From Verrucomicrobiota bacterium (GTDB taxonomy: Bacteria; Chlamydiota; Chlamydiia; Chlamydiales; 2-12-FULL-49-11), in the NCBI GenBank assembly GCA_018240105.1, contig JAFEGE010000116.1, forward strand, positions 1 through 32,521: a stretch of 32,521 nt of DNA. The letters are read 5' to 3'. Positions 15,448 to 23,125 of the stretch are shown here, piece after piece. The position numbers and the translations under genes are program-made. Each line of letters opens with the position of its first letter. Within the stretch, counting starts at the first letter, position 1. The notes below the pieces were generated by a model, which was not told the DNA's origin, searched no databases, and saw only the letters and a program-made list of their open reading frames with translations.

Positions 15448-17064
15448 CTACCTTTCGATAAATCTTGGATAAAACTCCATGGAAGGGGTACGGTTTTGCA
15501 AATCTTCAAAGGCAGAAAGGTCCATCTTATACCCATTTTGAAATTGGCTATTTAGCTCCTCTTCGCTGTAAAGAATCACCTCTTTCTCTTCTTCATAGCG
15601 GGTGACATGCAAGGGGATCTCTACTGCTTTTGAGTTTTTGTAAAACGCGCCGATACCCTGTAGAGAAGCTTGTGGTTTATCAAGATCTTTTCGGCGGTAT
15701 AGAACCATCTGTTTTGCAGAGGGGTTTTTCCAAGGGCCCTCACCATTAAAGGACCAAACAAAGGCCTCGTCACCTATGGGAAGTATATCTGAAGGGAACC
15801 GTTCAATATTTAGCCCCATCTGGAAATAAAAGCCAAGGGCTCCTGTTTTCTCTAAAAGTTGTACAGCCTCTATAACATCAAGCTCTTCCTTAAGAACAAG
15901 AGTGTCTTCTGCTAGAATCACATAGGGCATTTTGCTAGAGCTAATTTTTTTGTTTTGGAAATGGACTTTTGGAAAAGCTGTGGCAACTGTCGCATACCCC
16001 TCTTGAAAGGCCTGGGTTTCAGCCTCATAGGAGACGGTAATCTGATCGATATGGCGCGCATGTTTGGCACAAGATTCTAAAAATGCGTAGAGCTGTAGAG
16101 GTCTATTCTTGGAAGAGACAAGAAGCTCTACACCCTGGTCATAGCGAACAGGCGCTCTTGGATCTTCAAATAGCTGTGCGTAGGTCGGAAGGTTGCGAAT
16201 ATGTCTATTTAGACGCATCTGCTCTTCTAGCCGTAACTTGTCATCATTTAGAGGCGTCTCACGATTATAGATATAGAGAACATCAGGGATAAAGACGGCA
16301 TGCTCTCTTGCCATCTCTAACATAGGCATCATAATCGCAAGATCCCAGGCAGAGGAGTAGAAATTCCCCTGATAAAGCTGATCTTTAAGAGGAATTCTTT
16401 TAAAGAGGCCTGCATAAAAAGTACGTAAATGGGAGTAGATCCAGTCGCCCTCTTTACTAAAAGGCTCTTTGGCACGCACTTTACCGCGCGCTAGGCTTTT
16501 AAAGAAGGGTCTACGGCACAAGCCTTTGCTATAGCTGGGATAGGTCATGTATTGGCCGTAGGTAAGCCATACCGCTGGATCGTTGTAGTACTGGTTTAAA
16601 AGAGAGAGTACTTTTGTGTGTGAAAACCAGTCATCACCATCTAAAAGAACGACAATCTCTTCATTGGAGGCGCTATGCACAGCGTAGTAGATGTTATAGA
16701 GCGCTTTATGATTCTGTGGGTTTCGAATCAAGGTGACGCGATCTTCTGCTTGGTGTTTTTTTATAGCCTCATAGGTCTTCTCATAAGTATTGTCACTAGA
16801 GGCGTCATCTATGTAGATAACTCTGTAGTTCTGGTAGTCTTGCTTAAAGACAGAGTCGAGGTTTCTTTCAACGAAAGCTTCATTGTTGTAAGAGGGGATA
16901 ATGATTAAAAAGCGCTTATCTTCTTTTACCTCTTTGGTATCTATAGGGCGGTAGTTAGAGTGTTTGGCAAGTTTGCGTTTAGCGCTTTTTGTGGCGACTT
17001 TAAAAGAAAAGGCCAGGCCAAAGACTAAAAAGGCCGTTAAAAAGAAGGGGAACGCTCTTCTCAT
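15448..17064 (-). CDS. Membrane-anchored tandem-domain GT2 glycosyltransferase
   Basis: A 538-residue protein. A basic start (MRRA) and hydrophobic core (about 5-22) form a signal anchor, which would put the enzyme outside the inner membrane. The first GT-A domain (about 51-270) has RFLIIIPSYNNEAFVERNLDSV (split at PSYNNEA), VIYIDDASSDNT and the metal-site DGDD (142-145), as in family GT2. The second half repeats a GT-A-like pattern, with KNRPLQLYAFLESC and AEDTLVLKEELD where the sister has GVDD. The start is ATG 17064: GGAG (17071-17074) is 6 bases upstream and the ATG lies one base after the previous stop (TAAGATG). A TTG at 17076 is also in frame but less likely. Acceptor and donor are unknown. 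Confidence 0.82.
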   Translation of the reverse strand: MRRAFPFFLTAFLVFGLAFSFKVATKSAKRKLAKHSNYRPIDTKEVKEDKRFLIIIPSYNNEAFVERNLDSVFKQDYQNYRVIYIDDASSDNTYEKTYEAIKKHQAEDRVTLIRNPQNHKALYNIYYAVHSASNEEIVVLLDGDDWFSHTKVLSLLNQYYNDPAVWLTYGQYMTYPSYSKGLCRRPFFKSLARGKVRAKEPFSKEGDWIYSHLRTFYAGLFKRIPLKDQLYQGNFYSSAWDLAIMMPMLEMAREHAVFIPDVLYIYNRETPLNDDKLRLEEQMRLNRHIRNLPTYAQLFEDPRAPVRYDQGVELLVSSKNRPLQLYAFLESCAKHARHIDQITVSYEAETQAFQEGYATVATAFPKVHFQNKKISSSKMPYVILAEDTLVLKEELDVIEAVQLLEKTGALGFYFQMGLNIERFPSDILPIGDEAFVWSFNGEGPWKNPSAKQMVLYRRKDLDKPQASLQGIGAFYKNSKAVEIPLHVTRYEEEKEVILYSEEELNSQFQNGYKMDLSAFEDLQNRTPSMEFYPRFIER

Positions 17065-17065
17065 C

Positions 17066-18829
17066 TTATTCTCCAAGAGCGATGCTCGGCTCTTCTTCTA
17101 AAAGATCAAATTCTCTTGGAACAAATTGGACCTCGACATTTGCATGAGCGGAGTTGTGTTTTACATGCGCTAGAGCTTCAATGTCGATCTTAAGACCAGC
17201 TAAAAACATCTCATTTAAGGCATGCGGAGAGTATAGATTTAGATTTCTATTTGGGATGGCGGTTACTAAATTAAGGGGGATATTCACCATTTTAGTCTCT
17301 TTATGGCAGAGGCCTAAACGGGAGGTATCGACCATTTTGGCCCAGCCGCCCTCTAAATCATTCGGGTAGCTAAAGAAGAGATTTGCAAAATCTTCTTCGA
17401 TATCTTGTTTAGCGTAGAGGACAAAGTCAAGAGAGTTAGCATAACGCCAATCAGCTTTTCCACGCTTAAATTGCCAGGTATAGAGATCTTTTTCTAACTC
17501 TAAAAGCTCAGGGACGCCTTGCTCGCGATCTTCGGTATAGCAGTAGTCTATACCATTACCTAGGCGATAGTAAAAACCGTAAGCTCTTGTCTCTTCTAAT
17601 TTTTTAATATCATTTTTAATATCGATATCTTCTGTGATTACGATATCATCAACGCCATAGATTATGTAAGAGCTGTTGCCGGCTTTTAGACCAAAGCTTA
17701 GATCCATGACTAAGGGTTTAAAATCTTTTCTAGGTGCAGTTTTAGACTGCTGGACAAAACGTACGTAAGGAAATGCCTCTTGTACAATCTTATAGCCTGA
17801 CTCAAAGTGCTCATCGGCGCGGAAGATAACGGATGTCTGGCTAAGCCCTTTTACCCGTTTTTCTACCGACTCTAAGAAAGCATACAGCTGCATCGGGCGG
17901 TTATAGGAAAAGACAACAAGATCACAACTATCTTCAGTTGTTAGATCTTTAGGATGGGTTAAAAGAGCTTCGTAGATAGGTTTTTTGCGAAGCATTTTTT
18001 CTATGCGCTGCTGCTCTTTTAAACGTACTTTTGCATCGTTAAGAGGGGTTGCATAGTTGTAGACGTAGTTTACATCTCTAATAAAATAGGCGTGATCTCT
18101 TGCCATCTCTAGCATAGGAAACATGATAGCTAAGTCGTATGTGGCATCAAAAAATCTGCCTTCTAAAAGAAGATCTTCTAGAGCAATTTTCTTAAAAAGG
18201 CCGGCATAAAAGGTACGTAGATGGGTATATTGCCACTTTCCTTCTCTAGCTTTAGCCTCTCTTAAAAAGCTCTTTGTAACGGGGGCGCAGCAGCCTATCT
18301 GATTATCCGGATAACGCATGTACTGGCCATAGGTTAACCAGACATCTTCATTCGCATAAACTTGGTTGAGCTCTTTAAGTACATTTGGATGGTAGAGCCA
18401 GTCATCGCCATCTACAATAATTACGATCGCACTATTCGGGCAGCTATGGATAGCTGTGTATAAGTTGTACATCGCTTTGCGATTGATCTCGTTGTTCCAG
18501 ATAGCAATTTTACTCTCTAATCCCTTCTCTTTAACATACGCCTCAACACAAGCACCTGTATTGTCTGAGGAGGCATCGTTAATATAGATGACACGAAAAT
18601 TCTGATACTCTTGGGAGAAGATAGAGTCTAGGTTCTTTTGATAGTAAGCCTCGTTGTTATAAGAGGGAACAACGATAACGAATTCTTGCTCTTTCGTAAC
18701 ATCGAACCTCTTCTCCGCCATATTTTGCTCTTCTGGAGGTAGGGGTTCTTGGCTTGCTTTATAGGCAAGAAAGGGAAAGATAGTAAGTGCTACAAGGCTT
18801 ATAAAAAGGGTGACTTTTGTCTTCATCAT
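17066..18829 (-). CDS. Exported tandem-domain GT2 glycosyltransferase
   Basis: A 587-residue paralogue of the genes at 15448 and 27964, with an N-terminal hydrophobic segment (about 6-23) that is a signal peptide or anchor. First GT-A domain about 48-265: VVPSYNNEA, IYINDASSDNT, VDGDDWL (DGDD 140-143) and the shared block LRTFYAGLFKKIALEDLLL. Second GT-A-like domain about 302-520: VVFSYNRPMQLYAFLES (NRP about 310-312), YGVDDIVITEDID (Asp394-Asp395) and GFYYRLGNG. This copy keeps the best second-domain motifs. GT2 enzymes transfer a sugar from a nucleotide-sugar donor, which is not normally available outside the cytoplasm. It is the first gene of a minus-strand operon and is divergent from the beta-propeller gene at 18966. 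Two adjacent ATGs (18829, 18826) are possible starts. Confidence 0.82.
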   Translation of the reverse strand: MMKTKVTLFISLVALTIFPFLAYKASQEPLPPEEQNMAEKRFDVTKEQEFVIVVPSYNNEAYYQKNLDSIFSQEYQNFRVIYINDASSDNTGACVEAYVKEKGLESKIAIWNNEINRKAMYNLYTAIHSCPNSAIVIIVDGDDWLYHPNVLKELNQVYANEDVWLTYGQYMRYPDNQIGCCAPVTKSFLREAKAREGKWQYTHLRTFYAGLFKKIALEDLLLEGRFFDATYDLAIMFPMLEMARDHAYFIRDVNYVYNYATPLNDAKVRLKEQQRIEKMLRKKPIYEALLTHPKDLTTEDSCDLVVFSYNRPMQLYAFLESVEKRVKGLSQTSVIFRADEHFESGYKIVQEAFPYVRFVQQSKTAPRKDFKPLVMDLSFGLKAGNSSYIIYGVDDIVITEDIDIKNDIKKLEETRAYGFYYRLGNGIDYCYTEDREQGVPELLELEKDLYTWQFKRGKADWRYANSLDFVLYAKQDIEEDFANLFFSYPNDLEGGWAKMVDTSRLGLCHKETKMVNIPLNLVTAIPNRNLNLYSPHALNEMFLAGLKIDIEALAHVKHNSAHANVEVQFVPREFDLLEEEPSIALGE

Positions 18830-18965
18830 AGAAAGTAAGTTTAAAGATTAGTGAGAAAAACTCAACTACTATTTGCTTAGATACGGCTCTAATGTATTGT
18901 TTTTTTTTCATAGCTCCAGTAAGATCACTTTGATATTTTTTATCCCTACTGTAAGAGCGATTCTC

Positions 18966-20156
18966 GTGAAGATAATTTCTAAATTTAAGCAAGACTACAG
19001 TAAATGGCTACTCGTTCTTATCGCATCTGTTAGCACGATTGGCTTTCTTTTAGAAAGCCATAAACTCTCTAAAATACGCTCGCAAAATAGAGCCTATAAG
19101 AAATGGTTTAGTAAAATTCCATCTTCTCTTCCTCCAAGTAATCCAAGTGCGCGCTGGCCTATCCAGCTACAAAACATTCCTTTTTCCGATGATTTAGGGA
19201 TTGTTCTTAATAGTAAAACTATAGCCATCCGTGGCGTTACAGCTCCCTATAATGCCTCTATTATAGAAAACGAAAAGAGCGGCAGCGGCTATCTTCTTTT
19301 TTTTCGTTATGATGAGATCGATAATGATAGCTCCACGCTATTTCATTCCCATATTGCGTGTGCTGAGCTAGACAGCAATTTTGAGCAAACCGAAAAAGAG
19401 TTTCAACACGTTACTTCTATTGCAGAGCATGCTGAAGACCCGCGTGTCTTAAAAGTAGGTAGTGATTTACTTCTTGTTTATAATGCGCTTCACTGCGATC
19501 CAACGCACTATCGCCGGACAATGCGAATTGCAAAAATTGATCCAGAAACATTTAAAGCCTCTTATGATACCAATTTAGACTTGCAAGAGCAGCCTGTAGA
19601 GAAAAATTGGGTTCCTTTTGTTTATGCAAAAAAAGGCAAAGAGCCATCTGTCCATTTTGAATATACTATATCTCCACGCAGAATCTTAGATCTTCCTGAT
19701 CCTAAAACAAATTCACTTGTGTCTTTAAAATTTCCTCAAAATTCTCCCTTTAAAAGACTTTTTTGGCCGGACGATTGGGGTTCTCTTAAAGGTGGAACGC
19801 CTGCTATCAAAGTCGATGGAGAATATTTAGCTTTTTTTCATAGCTCCTTCAACGATAACGGTTATCGTTGGTATATGATGGGAGCTTATACATTTGCAGG
19901 AGAGCCTCCCTTTAGTATTACGAGCATCTCTCAATATCCTATTCTTTTTAAAGGGATCTACTCTTCTACACCGCTTAACTTGATCAATCTTAAATTGAGA
20001 TGTATTTTTCCATGTGGCTTTGTAGTCAGCAATAAAGATGGTAGAGAGTTAATCCACATTGCTTGTGGTGAGAACGATTCTGCTGTAAGAATTGTCACTC
20101 TAGATAAAATTTCGCTACTGAAAGGTTTAAAAAAACTTAAAACCAAAAGGGTATAA
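18966..20156 (+). CDS. Membrane-anchored GH130/GT108-like beta-propeller protein
   Basis: A 396-residue protein with one N-terminal membrane helix (about 14-30, WLLVLIASVSTIGFLL). The rest resembles the five-bladed beta-propeller of mannoside phosphorylases (GH130) and related mannosyltransferases: GVTAPYNASII, HAEDPRV (155-161; EDPR carries the expected catalytic Asp), VEKNWVPF (211-218), HFEYTISPRRIL (230-241), GGTPAIKVDGEYLAFFHS (276-293) and MGAYTFAGEPPFSI. Family placement is by motif memory. I chose GTG 18966, with TAAGAG 8 bases upstream, because it matches the layout of the paralogue at 26118; an in-frame TTG at 18873 would add 31 residues without support. It starts a plus-strand operon with two methyltransferase genes. 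Phosphorylase, hydrolase or transferase activity cannot be decided. Confidence 0.7.
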   Translation: MKIISKFKQDYSKWLLVLIASVSTIGFLLESHKLSKIRSQNRAYKKWFSKIPSSLPPSNPSARWPIQLQNIPFSDDLGIVLNSKTIAIRGVTAPYNASIIENEKSGSGYLLFFRYDEIDNDSSTLFHSHIACAELDSNFEQTEKEFQHVTSIAEHAEDPRVLKVGSDLLLVYNALHCDPTHYRRTMRIAKIDPETFKASYDTNLDLQEQPVEKNWVPFVYAKKGKEPSVHFEYTISPRRILDLPDPKTNSLVSLKFPQNSPFKRLFWPDDWGSLKGGTPAIKVDGEYLAFFHSSFNDNGYRWYMMGAYTFAGEPPFSITSISQYPILFKGIYSSTPLNLINLKLRCIFPCGFVVSNKDGRELIHIACGENDSAVRIVTLDKISLLKGLKKLKTKRV

Positions 20157-20159
20157 TGT

Positions 20160-20791
20160 ATGAAACTAATTTTTTATAGCGTTATGCTATTTACAGCCTT
20201 AGGGGTTTCTGCCTCTGAAAACGAAGTTGCCCTCCCAGGAAACGATGGTCGATTTGCTCGAGCTGCATTTGTCTCTTCTTTAATTCCCGAAAACGCGATT
20301 GGGGCTGAGATTGGGGTTTGTTATGGTGTCTTTGCCTATCATGTTCTTTTAAAAAAAATCCTCTTGCTCTATATCTGATTGATCCCTGGCAATATGGATT
20401 GCAAAAAGACATGGAGTTAAATCCTGCCGCCGAAAAGCAAAGTCACTATGACAATGCTTATGCTTACGTCTCAGAAGTCTTTGCTCCTTACCAAAATGTA
20501 AAAATCCTCAGAAAAAAATCTGAAGATGCGTTTATGCTCTTTACAGATAATTATTTCGATTATGTATATATAGACGGGGAACACTCTTATGACGCTGTTA
20601 CCCGTGATCTAACAAATTATTTCCCTAAAGTAAAAGTTGGCGGCTATCTGATCGGTGACGATTACGGATGGGAGGGAATTGCTCCTGCTGTCCAAGCTTT
20701 TTTAAAACTACATAGGAATGATTGTATCTTTTTAGATGATCCTTATGCGGGAAGAACAGGAGGACAATTTGCCATCAAAAAAATCAAATAA
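20160..20791 (+). pseudogene. Secreted class I methyltransferase (Methyltransf_24 type), frameshifted at A8
   Basis: Two overlapping frames make one gene. From ATG 20160 (AAAAGGG upstream, 3 bases after the previous stop) come a signal peptide (MKLIFYSVMLFTALGVSA) and the SAM-binding start GAEIGVCYGVFAYHVLLKK; this frame stops at 20378. The rest, NPLALYLIDPWQYG, YFDYVYIDGEHSYDAV and FPKVKVGGYLIGDDYGW, lies in the -1 frame up to 20791. One extra A in the run of eight (20351-20358) would join them into 210 residues, close to the 225 of the homologue at 27266. T TTA AAA and A AAA AAA are in frame at the junction, so -1 ribosomal frameshifting or transcript slippage could also restore it. It may therefore be a true pseudogene, phase-variable, slippage-rescued or a sequencing error. 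Confidence 0.75.
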
Positions 20792-20814
20792 CAAATACTA
20801 CTAAAAGGCATCTT

Positions 20815-21429
20815 ATGAAAAAGTTTTTTTTAGTTATGTGCGCTTTAAGCATATGCCCCCTTTTTGCTGTTAAAGTAAATAAAAAGGGTTATTGGGAAGG
20901 TGAAGATGCTTGTCAACATCACTTTTTTGATAATGGCCTTGTAATCGGCTTAGAGGAGTTTTTCTTAAAAGAAAATGCTCACTCCATAGTTGATTTTGGT
21001 TGTGGTATGGGCGATTACGTTAAACATTTATCCCAAAAGGGGTTTTTCTGTCATGGTTTCGATGGCAACCCCAAAACAGCTCTTCTTACAAAAGGGTTTG
21101 GTCAGGTCCAAGATTTAAGCGTTCCCTTTCAACTTGCTCAGAGTTACGATTGGGTTCTAAGTTTAGAAGTAGGCGAGCATCTACCACAGCAATATGAAAC
21201 TATATTTATTGAAAATTTAGTTCGGCATTGCACGCAAGGAATCGTATTAAGTTGGGCCGTAAAAGGACAAGGAGGTCATGGACATTTTAACGAGCAAAAT
21301 AACGACTATATTAGATCTCGTTTAGCAAGTTATGGATTTGCAAACGATATAGAAGCAGAAAATATCCTTAGAAAACAGGCTCGCGCCGGCTGGTTTCACA
21401 ATACTATTATGGTATTTAGGAAAAAGTAG
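20815..21429 (+). CDS. Secreted SAM-dependent methyltransferase-like protein
   Basis: A 204-residue protein with a clear signal peptide (about 1-18, KKFFLVMCALSICPLFA). The mature part has a class I methyltransferase fold: motif I IVDFGCGMGDY, the acidic loop FDGNPKT (Asp for ribose binding), and WVLSLEVGEHLPQQY in the motif IV region. VLSWAVKGQGGHGHFNEQNN follows, and it ends HNTIMVFRKK. Substrate unknown. The SAM-site motifs are intact, but SAM is not normally present in the periplasm. AAAAGG lies 6 bases before the ATG. It is the last gene of the operon starting at 18966 and ends at a strong bidirectional terminator. Confidence 0.8.
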   Translation: MKKFFLVMCALSICPLFAVKVNKKGYWEGEDACQHHFFDNGLVIGLEEFFLKENAHSIVDFGCGMGDYVKHLSQKGFFCHGFDGNPKTALLTKGFGQVQDLSVPFQLAQSYDWVLSLEVGEHLPQQYETIFIENLVRHCTQGIVLSWAVKGQGGHGHFNEQNNDYIRSRLASYGFANDIEAENILRKQARAGWFHNTIMVFRKK

Positions 21430-21448
21430 GTTTTATCACCTAAAAATA

Positions 21449-21483
21449 AAAGCGCACCCTTGATTCGATCATAGGTGCGCTTT
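21449..21483. terminator. Bidirectional Rho-independent terminator
   Basis: AAAGCGCACC (21449-21458) and GGTGCGCTTT (21474-21483) form a perfect 10-bp stem. The 15-base loop holds a small nested hairpin, TGAT/ATCA. The A-rich left flank and T-ending right arm suit termination from both sides, between the convergent genes ending at 21429 and 21509. Confidence 0.85.
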
Positions 21484-21508
21484 ATATCCAAAAGAAGTCA
21501 ATACAGAG

Positions 21509-22258
21509 TTATTTTTTTCTAAATAAAACAACGTTCCCATTTTCAATTTCAGCTACGATTTCGCAGCTGTCAAATATAGGCCATAAAGCCTTTTTCTTAG
21601 TTGGCTTGCTATCTACTATCATAAACAGATTTGAAAGCAAAATATAGCCCCCAGACTTAACTTTAGGAAGATAATTAAGAGTATCAGACAACGCCCCCTC
21701 TTCAGAAAAATTACCGTCTAAATGCAAAAAATCAATCGAACCAATTTTCGAAGCTGCTTGTTGGGAAGAGGCTTGCACAACAGAACAATAGGGATCAAGA
21801 GCCCAAGAGCTTATCAGATTCTTGCACTGCTTCTTTATAGATCTCATATCTATAGAACCCCACCATTTAGCGTTAGGATCGTCAGCTTTTAACCCGCTAA
21901 TAGCCTCTGCGTTAGACCAAGCATCAATTACATAAGCATGACCAGATTTTAACCACTTTAATCCCGCTAATAACGGCAGGGCAGAAGACCCTGTAAAGGC
22001 TCCTATTTCGACACTAACCTTCGGTTGTGTTAATACAACTGTCTCTAGAATAAGTTTTGCTTTTTCTTGGCTACACCAGCTATTTTGTAGATAAGAACAA
22101 ACGCTTTGCTCAAGTTGTTGGAAACTTTGATCTTGTATTTTTTGAGGGTTGACAGAAGGATTTGTCAAAGTTAAAACTTCAGGATCCCACCCAGCAATCA
22201 ATCCGTTTAGAACAAAAACAGAACCAATAATAAACTTTCGGATATTGTATAAATCCAT
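21509..22258 (-). CDS. Exported Methyltransf_24-like protein, probably catalytically altered
   Basis: A 249-residue protein with an N-terminal signal sequence (about 8-23, FIIGSVFVLNGLIAG). It is a paralogue of the gene at 27266; both share (D/N)DPN-KWW, VEIG---GSS and LPKVK-GGY. The SAM-binding VEIGAFTGSSALPL and VIDAWSNAE are kept. However, the IDGNH of the paralogue reads LDGNF here, and the GGYVWFDD end reads GGYILLSN, so the conserved His and the Asp pair are missing. I infer a binding-only or changed-function protein. The ATG at 22258 is preceded by AAAGG. It is the last gene of a minus-strand operon with 22269 and 23126 (10-base gap). Confidence 0.75.
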   Translation of the reverse strand: MDLYNIRKFIIGSVFVLNGLIAGWDPEVLTLTNPSVNPQKIQDQSFQQLEQSVCSYLQNSWCSQEKAKLILETVVLTQPKVSVEIGAFTGSSALPLLAGLKWLKSGHAYVIDAWSNAEAISGLKADDPNAKWWGSIDMRSIKKQCKNLISSWALDPYCSVVQASSQQAASKIGSIDFLHLDGNFSEEGALSDTLNYLPKVKSGGYILLSNLFMIVDSKPTKKKALWPIFDSCEIVAEIENGNVVLFRKK

Positions 22259-22268
22259 AAATATACCT

Positions 22269-23093
22269 TTAATTTGCGCTAGGAGGATATACCCCGTTTA
22301 GCTGTTGAAAAGTTTCTTTCTTCATACCCAATGTCGGTTCTTTCATTTCGGTATCACTATTTCCGTTTTTTGATTTGAACCAAAAAATTTGACCCGTACA
22401 ACAACAGGGCACATTGCCACGTGGGCAGCTTAGGTCTTTATGGCGTTGCACTTCTCCTATATATTCACAATCCAATTTTGTACTCAGAAATTCTACGTAT
22501 GAGGAGAGCGGAACCCCTACATCACTTGCTACTTCTAAAAGCACGTTATCTCCTAAAGAAAGCAGCGTTTCTATGATTTTAATCTGGGCTTGCAAAGTGT
22601 CGTCCATTAAATGAACTACCAAAAAAGCTATAATCACATCAAAATGTTCTTGTTTATTTAGAAACCGTAAATCTGAAAGCGTGATAGCTCTATTTAAATA
22701 GCTAAAATTATTAAGATCTTTATTTAAAAGACATATGTCATACAAAAGATTGCCATGATACCCGTAATACGAAGTGTTTGCATCTATCATGACGCAAAAG
22801 CTTTTAGGATAATCATTAGCAATACTAAAAGAAAAAAAACCTTGTGCTGCGCCTAAATCAAGTACAGAGAATTTCCCTTCGTAACTATTCAAAATGGGCT
22901 TTATAAGATCATACCTTACGGAACATTGATCGGTTCCTAAAACAACTACTTCATTACGAATATTAACATCTTGATAGATAGGTCCAGCATGCTTCTGAAG
23001 AAATGCTTGGACATCAAGTTCTACAGACTCTGCTATGGACCCCAAACTAAGGCTTCCTAAAAAAAGGAAGATGCTTTGAAATTTCCTATGCAT
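22269..23093 (-). CDS. Secreted SAM-dependent methyltransferase-like protein
   Basis: A 274-residue protein with a signal peptide (about 1-21, FQSIFLFLGSLSLGSIA). The mature domain shows SAM motif I VLDLGAAQGFFSFSIA, an acidic CVMIDANTSYYG after strand 2, and FDVIIAFLVVHLMDD in the motif IV area. Next comes LLEVASDVGVPL, and a Cys-rich LSCPRGNVPCCCTG segment near the C-terminus. The cysteines could form disulphides or bind a metal in an oxidising compartment (inference). Substrate unknown. It is the middle gene of a minus-strand operon, 32 bases after the pyruvyltransferase gene. Confidence 0.75.
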   Translation of the reverse strand: MHRKFQSIFLFLGSLSLGSIAESVELDVQAFLQKHAGPIYQDVNIRNEVVVLGTDQCSVRYDLIKPILNSYEGKFSVLDLGAAQGFFSFSIANDYPKSFCVMIDANTSYYGYHGNLLYDICLLNKDLNNFSYLNRAITLSDLRFLNKQEHFDVIIAFLVVHLMDDTLQAQIKIIETLLSLGDNVLLEVASDVGVPLSSYVEFLSTKLDCEYIGEVQRHKDLSCPRGNVPCCCTGQIFWFKSKNGNSDTEMKEPTLGMKKETFQQLNGVYPPSAN

Positions 23094-23125
23094 AATTCAC
23101 TCGTTTCCCCTTATTCATATAGACT

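Noticed and set aside
18873..18965. N-terminal extension of the beta-propeller protein from TTG 18873
   Set aside because: The paralogue at 26118 starts directly before the membrane helix, and GTG 18966 has a spaced TAAGAG site.
18759..18992. Minus-strand 77-codon frame in the divergent gap
   Set aside because: Mostly overlaps the start of the GT2 gene in another frame and shows no conserved pattern; the gap more likely holds promoters.
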